A stretch of DNA of 64,000 bases from Pandoraea sp. PE-S2T-3 (GTDB lineage: Bacteria > Pseudomonadota > Gammaproteobacteria > Burkholderiales > Burkholderiaceae): positions 62,001 to 126,000 of the forward strand of contig NZ_NGUQ01000007.1 of NCBI RefSeq assembly GCF_002179965.1. The letters are read 5' to 3'. Shown piece by piece: positions 16,858 through 26,533 of the stretch (within the stretch, counting starts at the first letter, position 1; each line of letters opens with the position of its first letter). The notes beneath the pieces were generated by a model that made no database searches, had not been told where the DNA came from, and saw nothing but the letters and a program-made list of their open reading frames with translations. A program made the translations under genes and the position numbers.

Positions 16858-17874
16858 ATGAACGACATCCGCCATCCCCCCGTCGATTGGGAAAATCTGC
16901 TGCCGGCGCCGCTGCCGATACTGGGCCCGGACTCGCCGTTCCATGCAGGCGAAGCGGTCGTGCAGACGCTTGCAGGCTCGCGTGAGGCGATGGCGGAAGT
17001 CGGTCCCAAAGTGATCCGCACGGCGATGCCCGAGCAGCATCGACAGTTCTTTCCGCAATTGCCGTTTTTGGCGGTCGGCGGGCTGGATCACGCCGGGCAA
17101 CCGTGGGCCACGCTGCTCAGCGGTACGCCGGGGTTCGTCCACTCGCCGGACCCGACGGTGCTGCGCGTGGATACGCTGCCACCGCCGACCGATCCGCTCT
17201 ACGGCACGATGACGCTCGGCGCCCCCGTGGGGGTGCTCGGAATCGAGCCGTCGACGCGGCGTCGCAATCGCATCAATGGGCCAGTCATCGAGAGTGATGC
17301 ACAGGGCTTCGCCGTGCGTGTGGCGCAAAGCTTCGGCAATTGTCCGCAATACATCCGCAAGCGCGAGATCACGCCGGATGCGCATGTTGCGCCACCCGAA
17401 GCCGAGGCGCCACAGACCGAGCTCGACGACGACGCGCAGTGGCAAATCGCCAGCGCAGAAACCTTCTTCGTTGCGTCGTACTACGCCGGTGAAAGCGCAA
17501 CCTCTCGCAGCGCGGGCGCCGACGTATCACATCGCGGCGGCAAGCCGGGGTTTGTGCGCGTCGACGATGCGCAGACGCTGACGTGGCCCGATTTCCGTGG
17601 CAACGCTTTTTTCAACACGCTGGGCAACTTGCTCGTGAACCCGCGCGTCGGCCTGCTCTTCGTCGACTTCGCCACGGGCGATTTTCTGCACGTGGCTGGC
17701 GATGCCGAAATTCTTTGGCATGACGAAACACAGAGCGGATTTGTCGGCGCCTTGCGACTGGTGCGCGTGCATGTGCGCGAGGTGCGTCGCGTGCGCGGCG
17801 CGCTACCCGTGGCATGGCGCGATGGCGAGACCTCGCCGAGTGTCGAACGCACGGGTGATTGGCAAACGGCATGA
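16858..17874 (+). CDS. Pyridoxamine 5'-phosphate oxidase-like FMN-binding protein
   Basis: 338 aa with a split-barrel flavin-binding core. Recognisable blocks: FLAVGGLDHAGQPWATLLSGTPGF, LGIEPSTRRRNRINGPV, SFGNCPQYIRKRE and the C-terminal HRGGKPGFVRV...NTLGNLLVNPRVGLLFVDF. In many bacteria this domain is fused to a ferredoxin-reductase-like oxidoreductase; here it stands alone. The stop comes 481 bp before the next gene. It is the second gene of the GST unit. Substrate unknown; likely a flavin-dependent reductase or flavin carrier. Confidence 0.85.
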   Translation: MNDIRHPPVDWENLLPAPLPILGPDSPFHAGEAVVQTLAGSREAMAEVGPKVIRTAMPEQHRQFFPQLPFLAVGGLDHAGQPWATLLSGTPGFVHSPDPTVLRVDTLPPPTDPLYGTMTLGAPVGVLGIEPSTRRRNRINGPVIESDAQGFAVRVAQSFGNCPQYIRKREITPDAHVAPPEAEAPQTELDDDAQWQIASAETFFVASYYAGESATSRSAGADVSHRGGKPGFVRVDDAQTLTWPDFRGNAFFNTLGNLLVNPRVGLLFVDFATGDFLHVAGDAEILWHDETQSGFVGALRLVRVHVREVRRVRGALPVAWRDGETSPSVERTGDWQTA

Positions 17875-18355
17875 GTGCAGGCCGCACGCCGACCGGCTTG
17901 CCGCCAGCGAACGTGCCGTGTAAAGTACGTGAACGCCCGTCGAGTGACGTGCCAATTTTTCATCACCTTATTTTCTCCATGACGGGTCACGCGTCCATCC
18001 GCCTTGCCGTATCGCCGCCGTTGCGCGGTGCCGGCTCGCGCCTGCGAGGACGCTTTGCAGCAGTCGCCCCTCCCCCGCCTGCCGGCGTGGCACCGCCCGA
18101 CGCTGTCGTCGTCGCGGCTGTCGCCAGTGTCATGGCCGTGGTGACCGACGTCACCGTGGTCTGACGCCACCGGACGTCGCTCGGATGTTTGACATCCGCA
18201 GCGCTACGTCCTGATTCGATTCCGAATTCTGTTCCGCCTGTTGCGTCGTCTCGCCATGACGACAGCGTTGCCTCGTGCGCACTTCAACGTGCGCCTCGGC
18301 ACGCATGTCATGGCCATACGCCACAGGCCGGACTACCTGCGCAGGGGAAAGCACA
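17875..18355. other. Intergenic region, no supported gene
   Basis: A possible 61-codon frame at 17979-18164 has no ribosome binding site and a low-complexity Ala/Val/Pro product, so it is not called. Nothing else structured was seen. Confidence 0.5.
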
Positions 18356-19204
18356 ATGCAAGTCGATGGTCTCTGGTTGCGCCGGCATGGCACAACGATG
18401 TTGTTCGTCCTGTTGTGGAGCGGCGGCGCACTTGCTGCCAAATGGGGGCTGACGCACGCGTCGGCATTCGCGTTTCTGGTGATACGTCTCGGCGTGGCGC
18501 TGGCAGCGCTCACGTTGCTCGCGATCACACGGCGCCGGTGGTGGCCGGCACGCGGCACGCGCTGGCGTGTTGCAGGTACCGGGGTGCTGCTCATCGGCGG
18601 CTATCAGGCGGCGTATCTGCTGGCCCTCGCGAACGGCATCACGCCCGGCGCGCTCGCCACGGTTCTCGGCGTGCAGCCGATTCTCACGCTCGTGGCGCTG
18701 GAGCGATCGCACAGCGCCCAACGCCTCGTGGGGCTGGCGTTGGCGCTAGGCGGTCTGGCGCTCGTCGTCGCGCAGAGTCTGATGTCGGCGCGCCTGTCCG
18801 CTGCCGGGTCGATATGGGCGCTCACCGCACTCGCCTGTATGACGCTCGGCACGATTGCGCAGAAAGGCTCCCGGCAGACGCCACTCGACGTGCTGCCGCT
18901 TCAGTACGCCGTCGGGTTGGCACTCGCCGTACTGGTCGCGCCGACACAGCCGTGGCACGTCGATAACTCGGCCGGCTTCTGGTTGCCGCTGCTTTATATG
19001 AGCGTGGTGATCTCGGTCGGCGCGACGTTGTTGCTCTACCGGATGATCGCGGCAGGCAACCTCGTCACCGTGACCAGCCTGTTCTATCTCGTCCCCGTGG
19101 TCACCGCGCTTCTCGACTGGGGCATCTTCGGGCATCAACCGACCCTGCTCGCCGTCGGCGGCACCGCAGCGATTCTGCTCGGGCTGCGGCTGGCGCTGCG
19201 GTAG
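18356..19204 (+). CDS. EamA-family (DMT) transporter
   Basis: 282-aa membrane protein with about ten helices and the internal duplication of EamA/DMT permeases (first half LLWSGGALAAKWGLTHASAFAFLVIRLGVA; second half LLYRMIAAGNLVTVTSLFYLVPVVTALLDW). The pairing is typical of metabolite exporters such as RhtA/YdcZ relatives. AGGGGA seven bases before ATG sets the start. It lies 176 bp before a LysR gene on the same strand. Substrate unknown. Confidence 0.9.
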   Translation: MQVDGLWLRRHGTTMLFVLLWSGGALAAKWGLTHASAFAFLVIRLGVALAALTLLAITRRRWWPARGTRWRVAGTGVLLIGGYQAAYLLALANGITPGALATVLGVQPILTLVALERSHSAQRLVGLALALGGLALVVAQSLMSARLSAAGSIWALTALACMTLGTIAQKGSRQTPLDVLPLQYAVGLALAVLVAPTQPWHVDNSAGFWLPLLYMSVVISVGATLLLYRMIAAGNLVTVTSLFYLVPVVTALLDWGIFGHQPTLLAVGGTAAILLGLRLALR

Positions 19205-19314
19205 CGGCTTTGGCCCGGGTTGCGGTGGCGCTGTCGCCAGTGGCCGAACCGAAACGGGTGGCCAACGCCAGTCAAAGGACGGGCCATACGACTCGGTTAA
19301 GATTGTCGGCTCCA

Positions 19315-19352
19315 AGGTGACAATGACTCAGCTTCGCTGGGCGTTGTCACCT
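19315..19352. other. Stem-loop between the EamA and LysR genes
   Basis: AGGTGACAA (19315-19323) is the exact complement of TTGTCACCT (19344-19352), with an inner CAGC-TTC-GCTG. No T-tract follows, so it may be an operator or an RNA hairpin more than a terminator. Confidence 0.55.
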
Positions 19353-19380
19353 AACCCTTCTTAAGACTGGAATTTGACGG

Positions 19381-20277
19381 ATGGATCTGCTCGACGACAT
19401 GCGCATCTTCGTGAGCGCGGTGGAAGCGATGAGCTTTACCGGGGCGGCAGCCAGACTCGGACTGTCGAAGCAGTTCGTAAGCCGGCGCATCTCGGCACTG
19501 GAACAGAGCCTCGGCGTCCGGTTGCTGCTGCGCACGACGCGGCGGCTGGCCGTGACCGACCTCGGCCAGATCTATTACGCCCGGGCGCGGCGGATTCTCG
19601 ACGATGTGGAAGCCGCCAATCTTGCCGTCAGCAGTCAGGGGGAGCGCCCGCGCGGCAATTTGCGCGTCTCGGCACCGATGTCGTTCGGCACGATGTTTCT
19701 CGGCTCGGTCATCCCGTCGTTTCTGGCGACCTACCCCGACGTCACCATCGAGTTGGAGTTGAACGACCGCACGGTCGATATCATCGGCGAAGGCTACGAC
19801 GTGGCGGTGCGCATCGGCGCACTGGCCGATTCGTCGCTGATTGCGCGCGCGGTGGCGCCAATGCGCATGGTCACGTGCGCCAGCCCCCGCTATCTGGCCA
19901 CCCACGGCACGCCGCTCACCCCCGAAGACTTGCGCGAGCATGCCCTGCTGCCCTATGGCCATAGCCAGCGCGTGAGCTGGACGTATGCCCGCGACGGGAG
20001 TCCGGTAGAGATTTCCGTGTCAGGCCGACTGCGGGTCAATAACGGCGAATTGGCGCGCGATGCCGCCGTGGCGGACCTCGGTCTGACGTGGCTGCCGGTG
20101 TTCATCGTCGCGCCGGCCTTGCTGGGCGGGCGTCTGGTCACCGTGCTCGATGACTTCGCCCCGCCGCCGACCGCCATTCACGTCGTCTACCCGCAGCATC
20201 GTCAGGCATCGCTCGTGATTCGCGCGTTTTCCGAGTTTTTGGCCTCGGCATGCAGCGTGGCGGGGGTGCAGTGGTAA
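19381..20277 (+). CDS. LysR-family transcriptional regulator
   Basis: 298 aa. The winged helix (MDLLDDMRIFVSAVEAMSFTGAAARLGLSKQFVSRRISALEQ) and the CrgA/DmlR-type effector domain (RTVDIIGEGYDVAVRIGALADSSLIAR) are plain. It is not divergent from any gene; upstream lies an EamA exporter on the same strand and downstream argG, so its targets are not obvious. The stem-loop 28 bases before its start may be an autoregulatory site. Confidence 0.92.
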   Translation: MDLLDDMRIFVSAVEAMSFTGAAARLGLSKQFVSRRISALEQSLGVRLLLRTTRRLAVTDLGQIYYARARRILDDVEAANLAVSSQGERPRGNLRVSAPMSFGTMFLGSVIPSFLATYPDVTIELELNDRTVDIIGEGYDVAVRIGALADSSLIARAVAPMRMVTCASPRYLATHGTPLTPEDLREHALLPYGHSQRVSWTYARDGSPVEISVSGRLRVNNGELARDAAVADLGLTWLPVFIVAPALLGGRLVTVLDDFAPPPTAIHVVYPQHRQASLVIRAFSEFLASACSVAGVQW

Positions 20278-20317
20278 CGCGAAGCGCGTCCCGATGCATG
20301 GGAATCGGCCATCAGAC

Positions 20318-20347
20318 TTGACCATCCATAGCCCTGACAGGGATACT
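20318..20347 (+). promoter_or_regulatory. Probable argG promoter
   Basis: TTGACC (20318-20323), an 18-bp spacer and GATACT (20342-20347), about 30 bases before the argG start. Confidence 0.5.
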
Positions 20348-20358
20348 TGACAGGTTAA

Positions 20359-21714
<1,356 letters not shown>

Positions 21715-21787
21715 GACGGGCCGTCCGGCAGCCCTGCCCCTCAAAGTTGTAAGGGGCGCTCAGGGTGCCGGCGCTGTCTTGCTGCAA

Positions 21788-21830
21788 CAAAGGCGGCGCG
21801 TTCCTCACGGAGCGCGCCGCCTTTGTTTTT
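21788..21830 (+). terminator. Rho-independent terminator after argG
   Basis: A 13-bp perfect stem (CAAAGGCGGCGCG with its complement), a 12-base loop and TTTTT. Confidence 0.93.
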
Positions 21831-21956
21831 GGCCTGTCACGGTACACGCGCTAACATAGCACCACAAAACAAGCTTTTTCCCACATCCCCCGTGAACGGG
21901 ATGCCCGTGACGCCCGGCACCGATGGCGTTGCGACGCATGCGATGGAGACCCTGCG

Positions 21957-23357
21957 TTGGTACGTCTGATCCTGTTGTTGCTCGGCGTCGATTATTTGCG
22001 CCGGCGAGCCCGTGCGCTGATCTGGATCGGCGCACTGTTCTTTGCCTTCGGGCTCGCACTCATCGTCGATGCGCTCGACGGCGTGGTGCATTTCCCGATC
22101 AAGGTGTTTGCCTGGCTGCTGCTTGCCGAAGGGCTGGCGACGCTGGCCATCGTCGGGATCGGCGTCGGCGGACAGCGCATCGTGCGCAGCCTGAAGGGCG
22201 GCACCTTTACGCTCACGGCGCTGCTGGTGCTCTTCTTCCATCAGCAGCACGGCAACTTCTGGTTGTCGATGCTGTTCGGTACGCTGTTCCTCGCGGACGG
22301 CCTGCTCCAGTGCGTTGCCGCCTACGTCGTTCGTTACCCGCGATGGGCATGGGCAATGGCCGGCGGCATTTTCGAAATTGCCGTCGCAGTGTTTTTCTAT
22401 CAGCCGTACCCCACGCACTACAAGGGCACGCTGCCATATGCCATCGGCCTGGGTCTCGTGTTCACCGGCTGGAACGTGCTGGTGCTGGCGATGCGCGCAC
22501 GCCGCATGCGCAGCAGCTTCCGCGTCGAGCAGATTCTCGGCAGCCCCGAAGACAAGCGCAAGTTGTGGCGCGACCGGCCGCGCGCGCCGCGTTGGGAAGG
22601 TCCGCCCTCCGAAGGCGAGCCGGCACTGACGGTGCACGTCTGGACGCCTTCCGGGTCATCCAAGGCTCCTGCACGGCGACAACCGCTGATCGATCGCTAT
22701 ATCGCCGCTGTCGACAAGAACGGTGTGATTTCGACCGGTCATGCCGCGCTCGAAAGCCACGAGGGCGTGTATCTGAGCCTGTATCCCGCACAGGAAATCG
22801 ACCGTTCGCCGGATCAATTCGGCCAGTTGTTGCGCGCGACTCGGGAGAACGACGTACCCGGCGTGTTCCAGCCCGATTACGTGACCGAGTCGAAAGCGTG
22901 GTGTGCGTCGACGGTCAAGGTGCGTATCCGGAACTACAGCCCCCAGCAGTTGAGCGCCTTCTGGGAGATGTACCGGCAGAACCCCACGTACAACCTCACC
23001 CATCGCAACTGTTCGAGCAGCGTGGCAAAGGCCCTCGAAGCCGCCATCGAAGGTCGCGTCGGACGACTGACCAACGGTGACGATGCGGGTTGGTGGACGT
23101 TCGTTCGTCTGTGGCTGACGCCCGAATTGTGGGTCGCCGCACAATTGCGCAAGCGTGCCAAGACGATGGCATGGACGCCGGGGCTCGTACTCGATTACGC
23201 GCGTGCGGTGAGCATGCTGGTTGATCCGCGTCCGTTCGGCTGGATTACGATGTCATCGCTCGCCTTACGCCGCATGCGCCGGTCGCGTCGCGCATGGCGT
23301 GAAGCCGCCGAGCAGGCCGCAGCACAAACCCAGAGCAATCAGGCCTCGCACGGCTGA
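21957..23357 (+). CDS. HdeD-like membrane protein fused to a permuted papain-like domain
   Basis: 466 aa. Residues 1-185 are six or so membrane helices resembling HdeD/DUF308 (WIGALFFAFGLALIVDAL, LTALLVLFFHQQHGNFW). After a basic linker, residues about 240-370 hold TGHAAL with His262 and, later, LTHRNCSSSVAKAL with Cys352. The order His then Cys matches circularly permuted NlpC/P60-papain-like folds. That would make it a membrane-anchored cysteine hydrolase, but this is my inference from two short motifs. The frame begins with TTG 8 bases after GGAG; no ATG fits the N-terminus. A lipase-like secreted hydrolase follows at 55 bp. Confidence 0.75.
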   Translation: MVRLILLLLGVDYLRRRARALIWIGALFFAFGLALIVDALDGVVHFPIKVFAWLLLAEGLATLAIVGIGVGGQRIVRSLKGGTFTLTALLVLFFHQQHGNFWLSMLFGTLFLADGLLQCVAAYVVRYPRWAWAMAGGIFEIAVAVFFYQPYPTHYKGTLPYAIGLGLVFTGWNVLVLAMRARRMRSSFRVEQILGSPEDKRKLWRDRPRAPRWEGPPSEGEPALTVHVWTPSGSSKAPARRQPLIDRYIAAVDKNGVISTGHAALESHEGVYLSLYPAQEIDRSPDQFGQLLRATRENDVPGVFQPDYVTESKAWCASTVKVRIRNYSPQQLSAFWEMYRQNPTYNLTHRNCSSSVAKALEAAIEGRVGRLTNGDDAGWWTFVRLWLTPELWVAAQLRKRAKTMAWTPGLVLDYARAVSMLVDPRPFGWITMSSLALRRMRRSRRAWREAAEQAAAQTQSNQASHG

Positions 23358-23412
23358 CGTCGCCGTGCGGGGGTTGCCATTCGCAGCAGTCAACTCACGA
23401 GGACAGCTCAAC

Positions 23413-24585
23413 ATGTTCAACCGCCTGTGGCGTTACGCGAGCGCCGCCCTGTTCGCCAGCCTGGTCATCGGACGTGCCGCGCATGCGGTCACGCCCGAGG
23501 CCGCCCCCACCGTCATCCCGCACGGCGCCATCGTCGAGCGATTACCGCTCGAAGCCGACCACGGACTGCCCGAAGCGGGGGAACAGTTCCGCATTCGCTA
23601 TAGCTCCATCGACGGGGTCGGCGGCATCGAAGCCCGCGAGGACACCGGTGCCGTGTTTCTGCCGAAGGGCCCGACGCCTGCCGGCGGCTGGCCCGTCGTC
23701 CTCTGGGCACACGGCACGGTCGGCGTGGCGAGTCCCTGTGCGCCGTCGCTCAACGTGCGCACGCAGCGCGACACCCAGTATCTCGGCACGTGGCTGTCGC
23801 TCGGCTTTGCGGTGGTGGCGCCCGATTACGCCGGTCTCGGCTCGCAAGGGTTGCATCACTATCTGAATGCGCGCGCCGAAGCGTACAGCGTGCTCGACAG
23901 CCTGCTGGCCGCGCGCAGCGTGTTCCCGTTGCAGAACCGGGTGGTGATCGTCGGACAGTCGCAAGGGGCTCATGCCGCGTTTGCCGCCGCCGGGTATCAG
24001 CCGCTGTACGCGCCCGACGTGAAAGTGGTCGCCACTGTGCTGACCGGCACGCCCTACTTCAACGCACAAACCTCGGCGGCCGCCATCTTCGCCGGCCAGC
24101 CGGACCCCGGGGCACCCGACCCGAAGATTCCCTACGCGATGTATATCTTCCTCTCGGCTGCCGATCGAGACCCGTCGCTGCAAGCCTCGCGCTACTTCTC
24201 GCCGCAGGCGCTACCGGTGCTGGATATGGCGCGCTCGCTGTGCATCGGTGAATTGACCGACCGCTCCACGGCCGCCGGGCTGAACGGGGGCAACAGCATG
24301 CAACCGGCGATTCAGAAGCTCATGCACAACCAGACGCCTTCATTGCGTTACCCGACGCTGCGTATCAAGCATCCGGTGTTCATCGGCATGGGTTCGGACG
24401 ACATCGACGTGCCGGTCATGATGCAGCAGGCTTTCGCTCGCGACGTCGCAGCGGCCGGCACGACCACAGTGGTGCGTGTCTACGAAGGGCTCGATCACGA
24501 CGCGGCAGTCAATCCGTCGCTGAGAGACTCGGTGCCGTTCATCCTCAAGCAGATGGCCCCTGAGAAGCGTGCACGCGCACAATAA
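23413..24585 (+). CDS. Secreted alpha/beta hydrolase (secretory lipase-like)
   Basis: 390 aa. A signal peptide (MFNRLWRYASAALFASLVIG, cleavage near AHA) leads into an alpha/beta hydrolase: oxyanion region VVLWAHGTVGVASPC, nucleophile elbow VIVGQSQGAHAAF, acid GMGSDDIDVPV and His in EGLDHDAAV. The closest family by eye is the PF03583 secretory lipases. It would act in the periplasm or outside on an ester. GAGGA upstream supports ATG 23413 in preference to a frame running back into the previous gene. An AT-rich intergenic region with a long stem-loop follows. Confidence 0.85.
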   Translation: MFNRLWRYASAALFASLVIGRAAHAVTPEAAPTVIPHGAIVERLPLEADHGLPEAGEQFRIRYSSIDGVGGIEAREDTGAVFLPKGPTPAGGWPVVLWAHGTVGVASPCAPSLNVRTQRDTQYLGTWLSLGFAVVAPDYAGLGSQGLHHYLNARAEAYSVLDSLLAARSVFPLQNRVVIVGQSQGAHAAFAAAGYQPLYAPDVKVVATVLTGTPYFNAQTSAAAIFAGQPDPGAPDPKIPYAMYIFLSAADRDPSLQASRYFSPQALPVLDMARSLCIGELTDRSTAAGLNGGNSMQPAIQKLMHNQTPSLRYPTLRIKHPVFIGMGSDDIDVPVMMQQAFARDVAAAGTTTVVRVYEGLDHDAAVNPSLRDSVPFILKQMAPEKRARAQ

Positions 24586-24633
24586 ATAGAGGGGAGATTC
24601 GGAATTTCGGAAAGACAGGAACGGGGCGAGTTG

Positions 24634-24682
24634 GCAACAAGAGAAATAAGTATTTGATTTATTTGAAATTATTTCTCGTTGC
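24634..24682. other. AT-rich long stem-loop
   Basis: GCAACAAGAGAAATAA (24634-24649) pairs with TTATTTCTCGTTGC (24669-24682) with one small bulge around a 19-base AT loop. The composition is far below the window's GC. It may end the lipase transcript or form part of an RNA or operator. Confidence 0.6.
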
Positions 24683-24749
24683 ACGGACGCAACATGCGGA
24701 CACTTACGCAAAACTACATATGGTGCGTCGCAACACGTTGTCCTATACT

Positions 24750-24816
24750 GAACTCGTCTCCTCCATGTCTCCTCCTGATATGGATTAAGCCCGCCACTCG
24801 CGGGCTTTCTTTTTTT
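24750..24816 (+). ncRNA. Candidate small RNA with two anti-Shine-Dalgarno motifs
   Basis: TATACT at 24744-24749 could be a -10 box, though no good -35 is seen. The predicted RNA of about 60 nt carries GTCTCCTCC twice (24756-24764 and 24767-24775), each able to pair with GGAGGAGAC-type ribosome binding sites, and ends in a terminator hairpin. No open reading frame fits. Small RNAs with CUCC-rich single-stranded motifs are known translation regulators; this one is inferred. Confidence 0.4.
24788..24816 (+). terminator. Rho-independent terminator
   Basis: AGCCCGC (24788-24794) pairs with GCGGGCT (24800-24806), with a five-base loop and TTCTTTTTTT. There is no gene directly upstream, which suggests a short RNA ends here. 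Confidence 0.88.
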
Positions 24817-24874
24817 CTGCGCCCGAAACCGCGCAAGTATCAGGCCTCAACCGTCCAGTCACCGGACGGTGCGC

Positions 24875-25195
24875 TTAGTCGATGACTGCGGCACACGCAT
24901 CGGTCGGCGCCGCCAGCACGCCCCCAACGCCCGGTACGATCTTCAGGCCCGCCGAGGCCACACGGCACGGGGCGGCCACGAGCCCGCATCCCGCCACCGA
25001 CGTCACAAACGGCAGTACAGCGAACAAGGCCCACCAGCGACGCAGATTGCGCGGTGCGGGGGTCGACTTCGCACGGGCGTCGTCCGCAGACGGAACTGCG
25101 CAAGGCAGGGACGGATTCAGCGAATTGCGCGGATGATTAGGCACTGACTGACCCGTTTGGGCAGGCGAGCGGTACATCGAAGCTACGGTATTCAT
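24875..25195 (-). CDS. Small membrane/lipoprotein-like protein (DUF6726-like)
   Basis: 106 aa. A basic Pro-rich N-terminal half precedes a hydrophobic segment with a lipobox-like end (LFAVLPFVTSVAGC), then GLVAAPCRVASAGLKIVPGVGGVLAAPTDACAAVID. The C-terminal block with two cysteines resembles short Burkholderiales lipoproteins labelled DUF6726, from memory. The long region before the signal-like segment is odd for a lipoprotein; the real start could be further in. Function unknown. Confidence 0.55.
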   Translation of the reverse strand: MNTVASMYRSPAQTGQSVPNHPRNSLNPSLPCAVPSADDARAKSTPAPRNLRRWWALFAVLPFVTSVAGCGLVAAPCRVASAGLKIVPGVGGVLAAPTDACAAVID

Positions 25196-25271
25196 GGGCG
25201 TGAAGCATCCAGAAAAATGGCTCGGGGGGCCGGATAGCGCGAAGAAGCGTAGAGCGCGTGAGAATCGCCGG

Positions 25272-25553
25272 TTACCCGGCAGGCGACGTGTGTCCGACAT
25301 ACGTGAAGCGTGCTACCGGAGCGTCATCGATCGTCACCGGCTCGTTCCAGATGCGCAACAAGCGAGTGCTCATCGGCAGGCCTTCGCGCGGATAAAGACG
25401 GGTGTAGACCACCACCGGCTCATCGGTCTCGTCTGCGCGGGCAATACCGAGCGCGAGATAGTAGTTGCCTTTGTAGTGGCGGTAGACGCCCGGGCGGAAT
25501 GCCTCGATCTCAGGCGTGGATTCGGCGGAAGGTGCCGGTGAAGTGGGAAACAT
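25272..25553 (-). CDS. DUF1653 protein
   Basis: 93 aa. The DUF1653 core is clear: PGVYRHYKGNYYLALGIARADETDEPVVVYTRLYP, then RLLRIWNEPV. Family members are short beta-rich proteins of unknown role. An AGGAG 8-9 bases before ATG 25553 fixes the start; a frame running much further upstream is a shadow of the DUF4239 gene. It is 32 bp after that gene, so probably cotranscribed. Confidence 0.88.
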   Translation of the reverse strand: MFPTSPAPSAESTPEIEAFRPGVYRHYKGNYYLALGIARADETDEPVVVYTRLYPREGLPMSTRLLRIWNEPVTIDDAPVARFTYVGHTSPAG

Positions 25554-25585
25554 CGTGTTCAACTCCTGCAAACTACAAACGGCTA

Positions 25586-26377
25586 TCACTTGGGAATAAC
25601 GATGCCGACCGATTTCGCCAGCGGTGCCGGCGAGATCCCGGACACGCCCCGAAACGGCTCGTCCAGATTGATGATCAGTGCGACCACCATTCCGATCGCG
25701 CCCATGTGCAACGCAATGATGAAATTGCTCTTCCACGAGCCCGGATAGCGGCCGTTCATGGCCATGGCCGCGACCAGAAACAACGTAATCACCCACCAGA
25801 ACACCGAGGGCACCGTCTTCGTGGCGTTCTCGAAGCGGCCCTGCCGCGCTTCTTCCAGACGGTCGAGCAGAATGCGGATCGAACTGGCGCTCTCGTCGTG
25901 CTCCTTCAGCACCCGGCGAGTCGCGCCGACGAACGCGCTCAACGCGTCTTCCGTACGTGGCGAAAGATCCGGGTCGGCAGTACTCAACGTCTTCCACTCG
26001 TCGTTGACGGCGGACGTCACATAGTTGCGCAGCAACACCCGCGCAGCTTGCGCATCGGTGTCGCCAACGGCCTTCAATTCGCGGTCCAGACGGCGCACCA
26101 CCGACGCTTCGTGCAGCGCCTGATCGTCGGCATGGCCGAGATTGGCGCGCACGTCGGTCAGCACATGTGCCAGCACAAATACGATGAAGGCGAGCAGGCT
26201 GCCGTGCACCACATCGGCCACGGTGCCACGCACTTCGGAAGGGTCGGCCAACCGGTCGAACAACCAGACGCGCGCAAGCCACGCCACGGCGACTGCCGTG
26301 AGGGCTGTCACGATCGCCAACGACACGAGCAGCAAGCCCGTCGGCATCAGCGTCATTTGGTCAACCAACCATTGCAT
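25586..26377 (-). CDS. DUF4239 (bestrophin-like) membrane protein
   Basis: 263 aa. Two membrane helices at the N-terminus (MPTGLLLVSLAIVTALTAVAVAWLA; VVHGSLLAFIVFVLAHVLTD) and two near the C-terminus (VFWWVITLFLVAAMAMNG; FIIALHMGAIGMVVALIINLDEPFRG) flank a helical soluble middle with HEASVVRRLDREL. This layout is that of DUF4239, proposed to relate to bestrophin channels. GGGAGAGGG upstream of ATG 26377 supports the start. Function untested as far as I know. Confidence 0.87.
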   Translation of the reverse strand: MQWLVDQMTLMPTGLLLVSLAIVTALTAVAVAWLARVWLFDRLADPSEVRGTVADVVHGSLLAFIVFVLAHVLTDVRANLGHADDQALHEASVVRRLDRELKAVGDTDAQAARVLLRNYVTSAVNDEWKTLSTADPDLSPRTEDALSAFVGATRRVLKEHDESASSIRILLDRLEEARQGRFENATKTVPSVFWWVITLFLVAAMAMNGRYPGSWKSNFIIALHMGAIGMVVALIINLDEPFRGVSGISPAPLAKSVGIVIPK

Positions 26378-26486
26378 CCGTCCCTCTCCCCTGACCACGT
26401 TATTGGGGCGAACAGGCATCCCGCATCAGGGTACCCGCCGCCGATGCGGCGACTATACCTGATGCGCGAAGGACGGCAACCTTGCG

Positions 26487-26512
26487 AAAATTTCCGCGCA
26501 TGTCGGCGGAAA
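26487..26512 (-). terminator. Probable terminator of the helicase-GNAT operon
   Basis: Minus-strand stem TTTCCGC/GCGGAAA with an 8-base loop followed by TTTTCGC, 22 bases after the GNAT stop. Confidence 0.55.
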
Positions 26513-26533
26513 GGAAAAAGAAGGTGGCAGCGC

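Noticed and set aside
17979-18164. 61-codon Ala/Val/Pro-rich frame
   Set aside because: No ribosome binding site and low-complexity product; probably chance.
25272-26282. 336-codon frame reading through the DUF4239 gene into DUF1653
   Set aside because: Only its last 93 codons match DUF1653 and a ribosome binding site sits just before them; the rest is a shadow of DUF4239.
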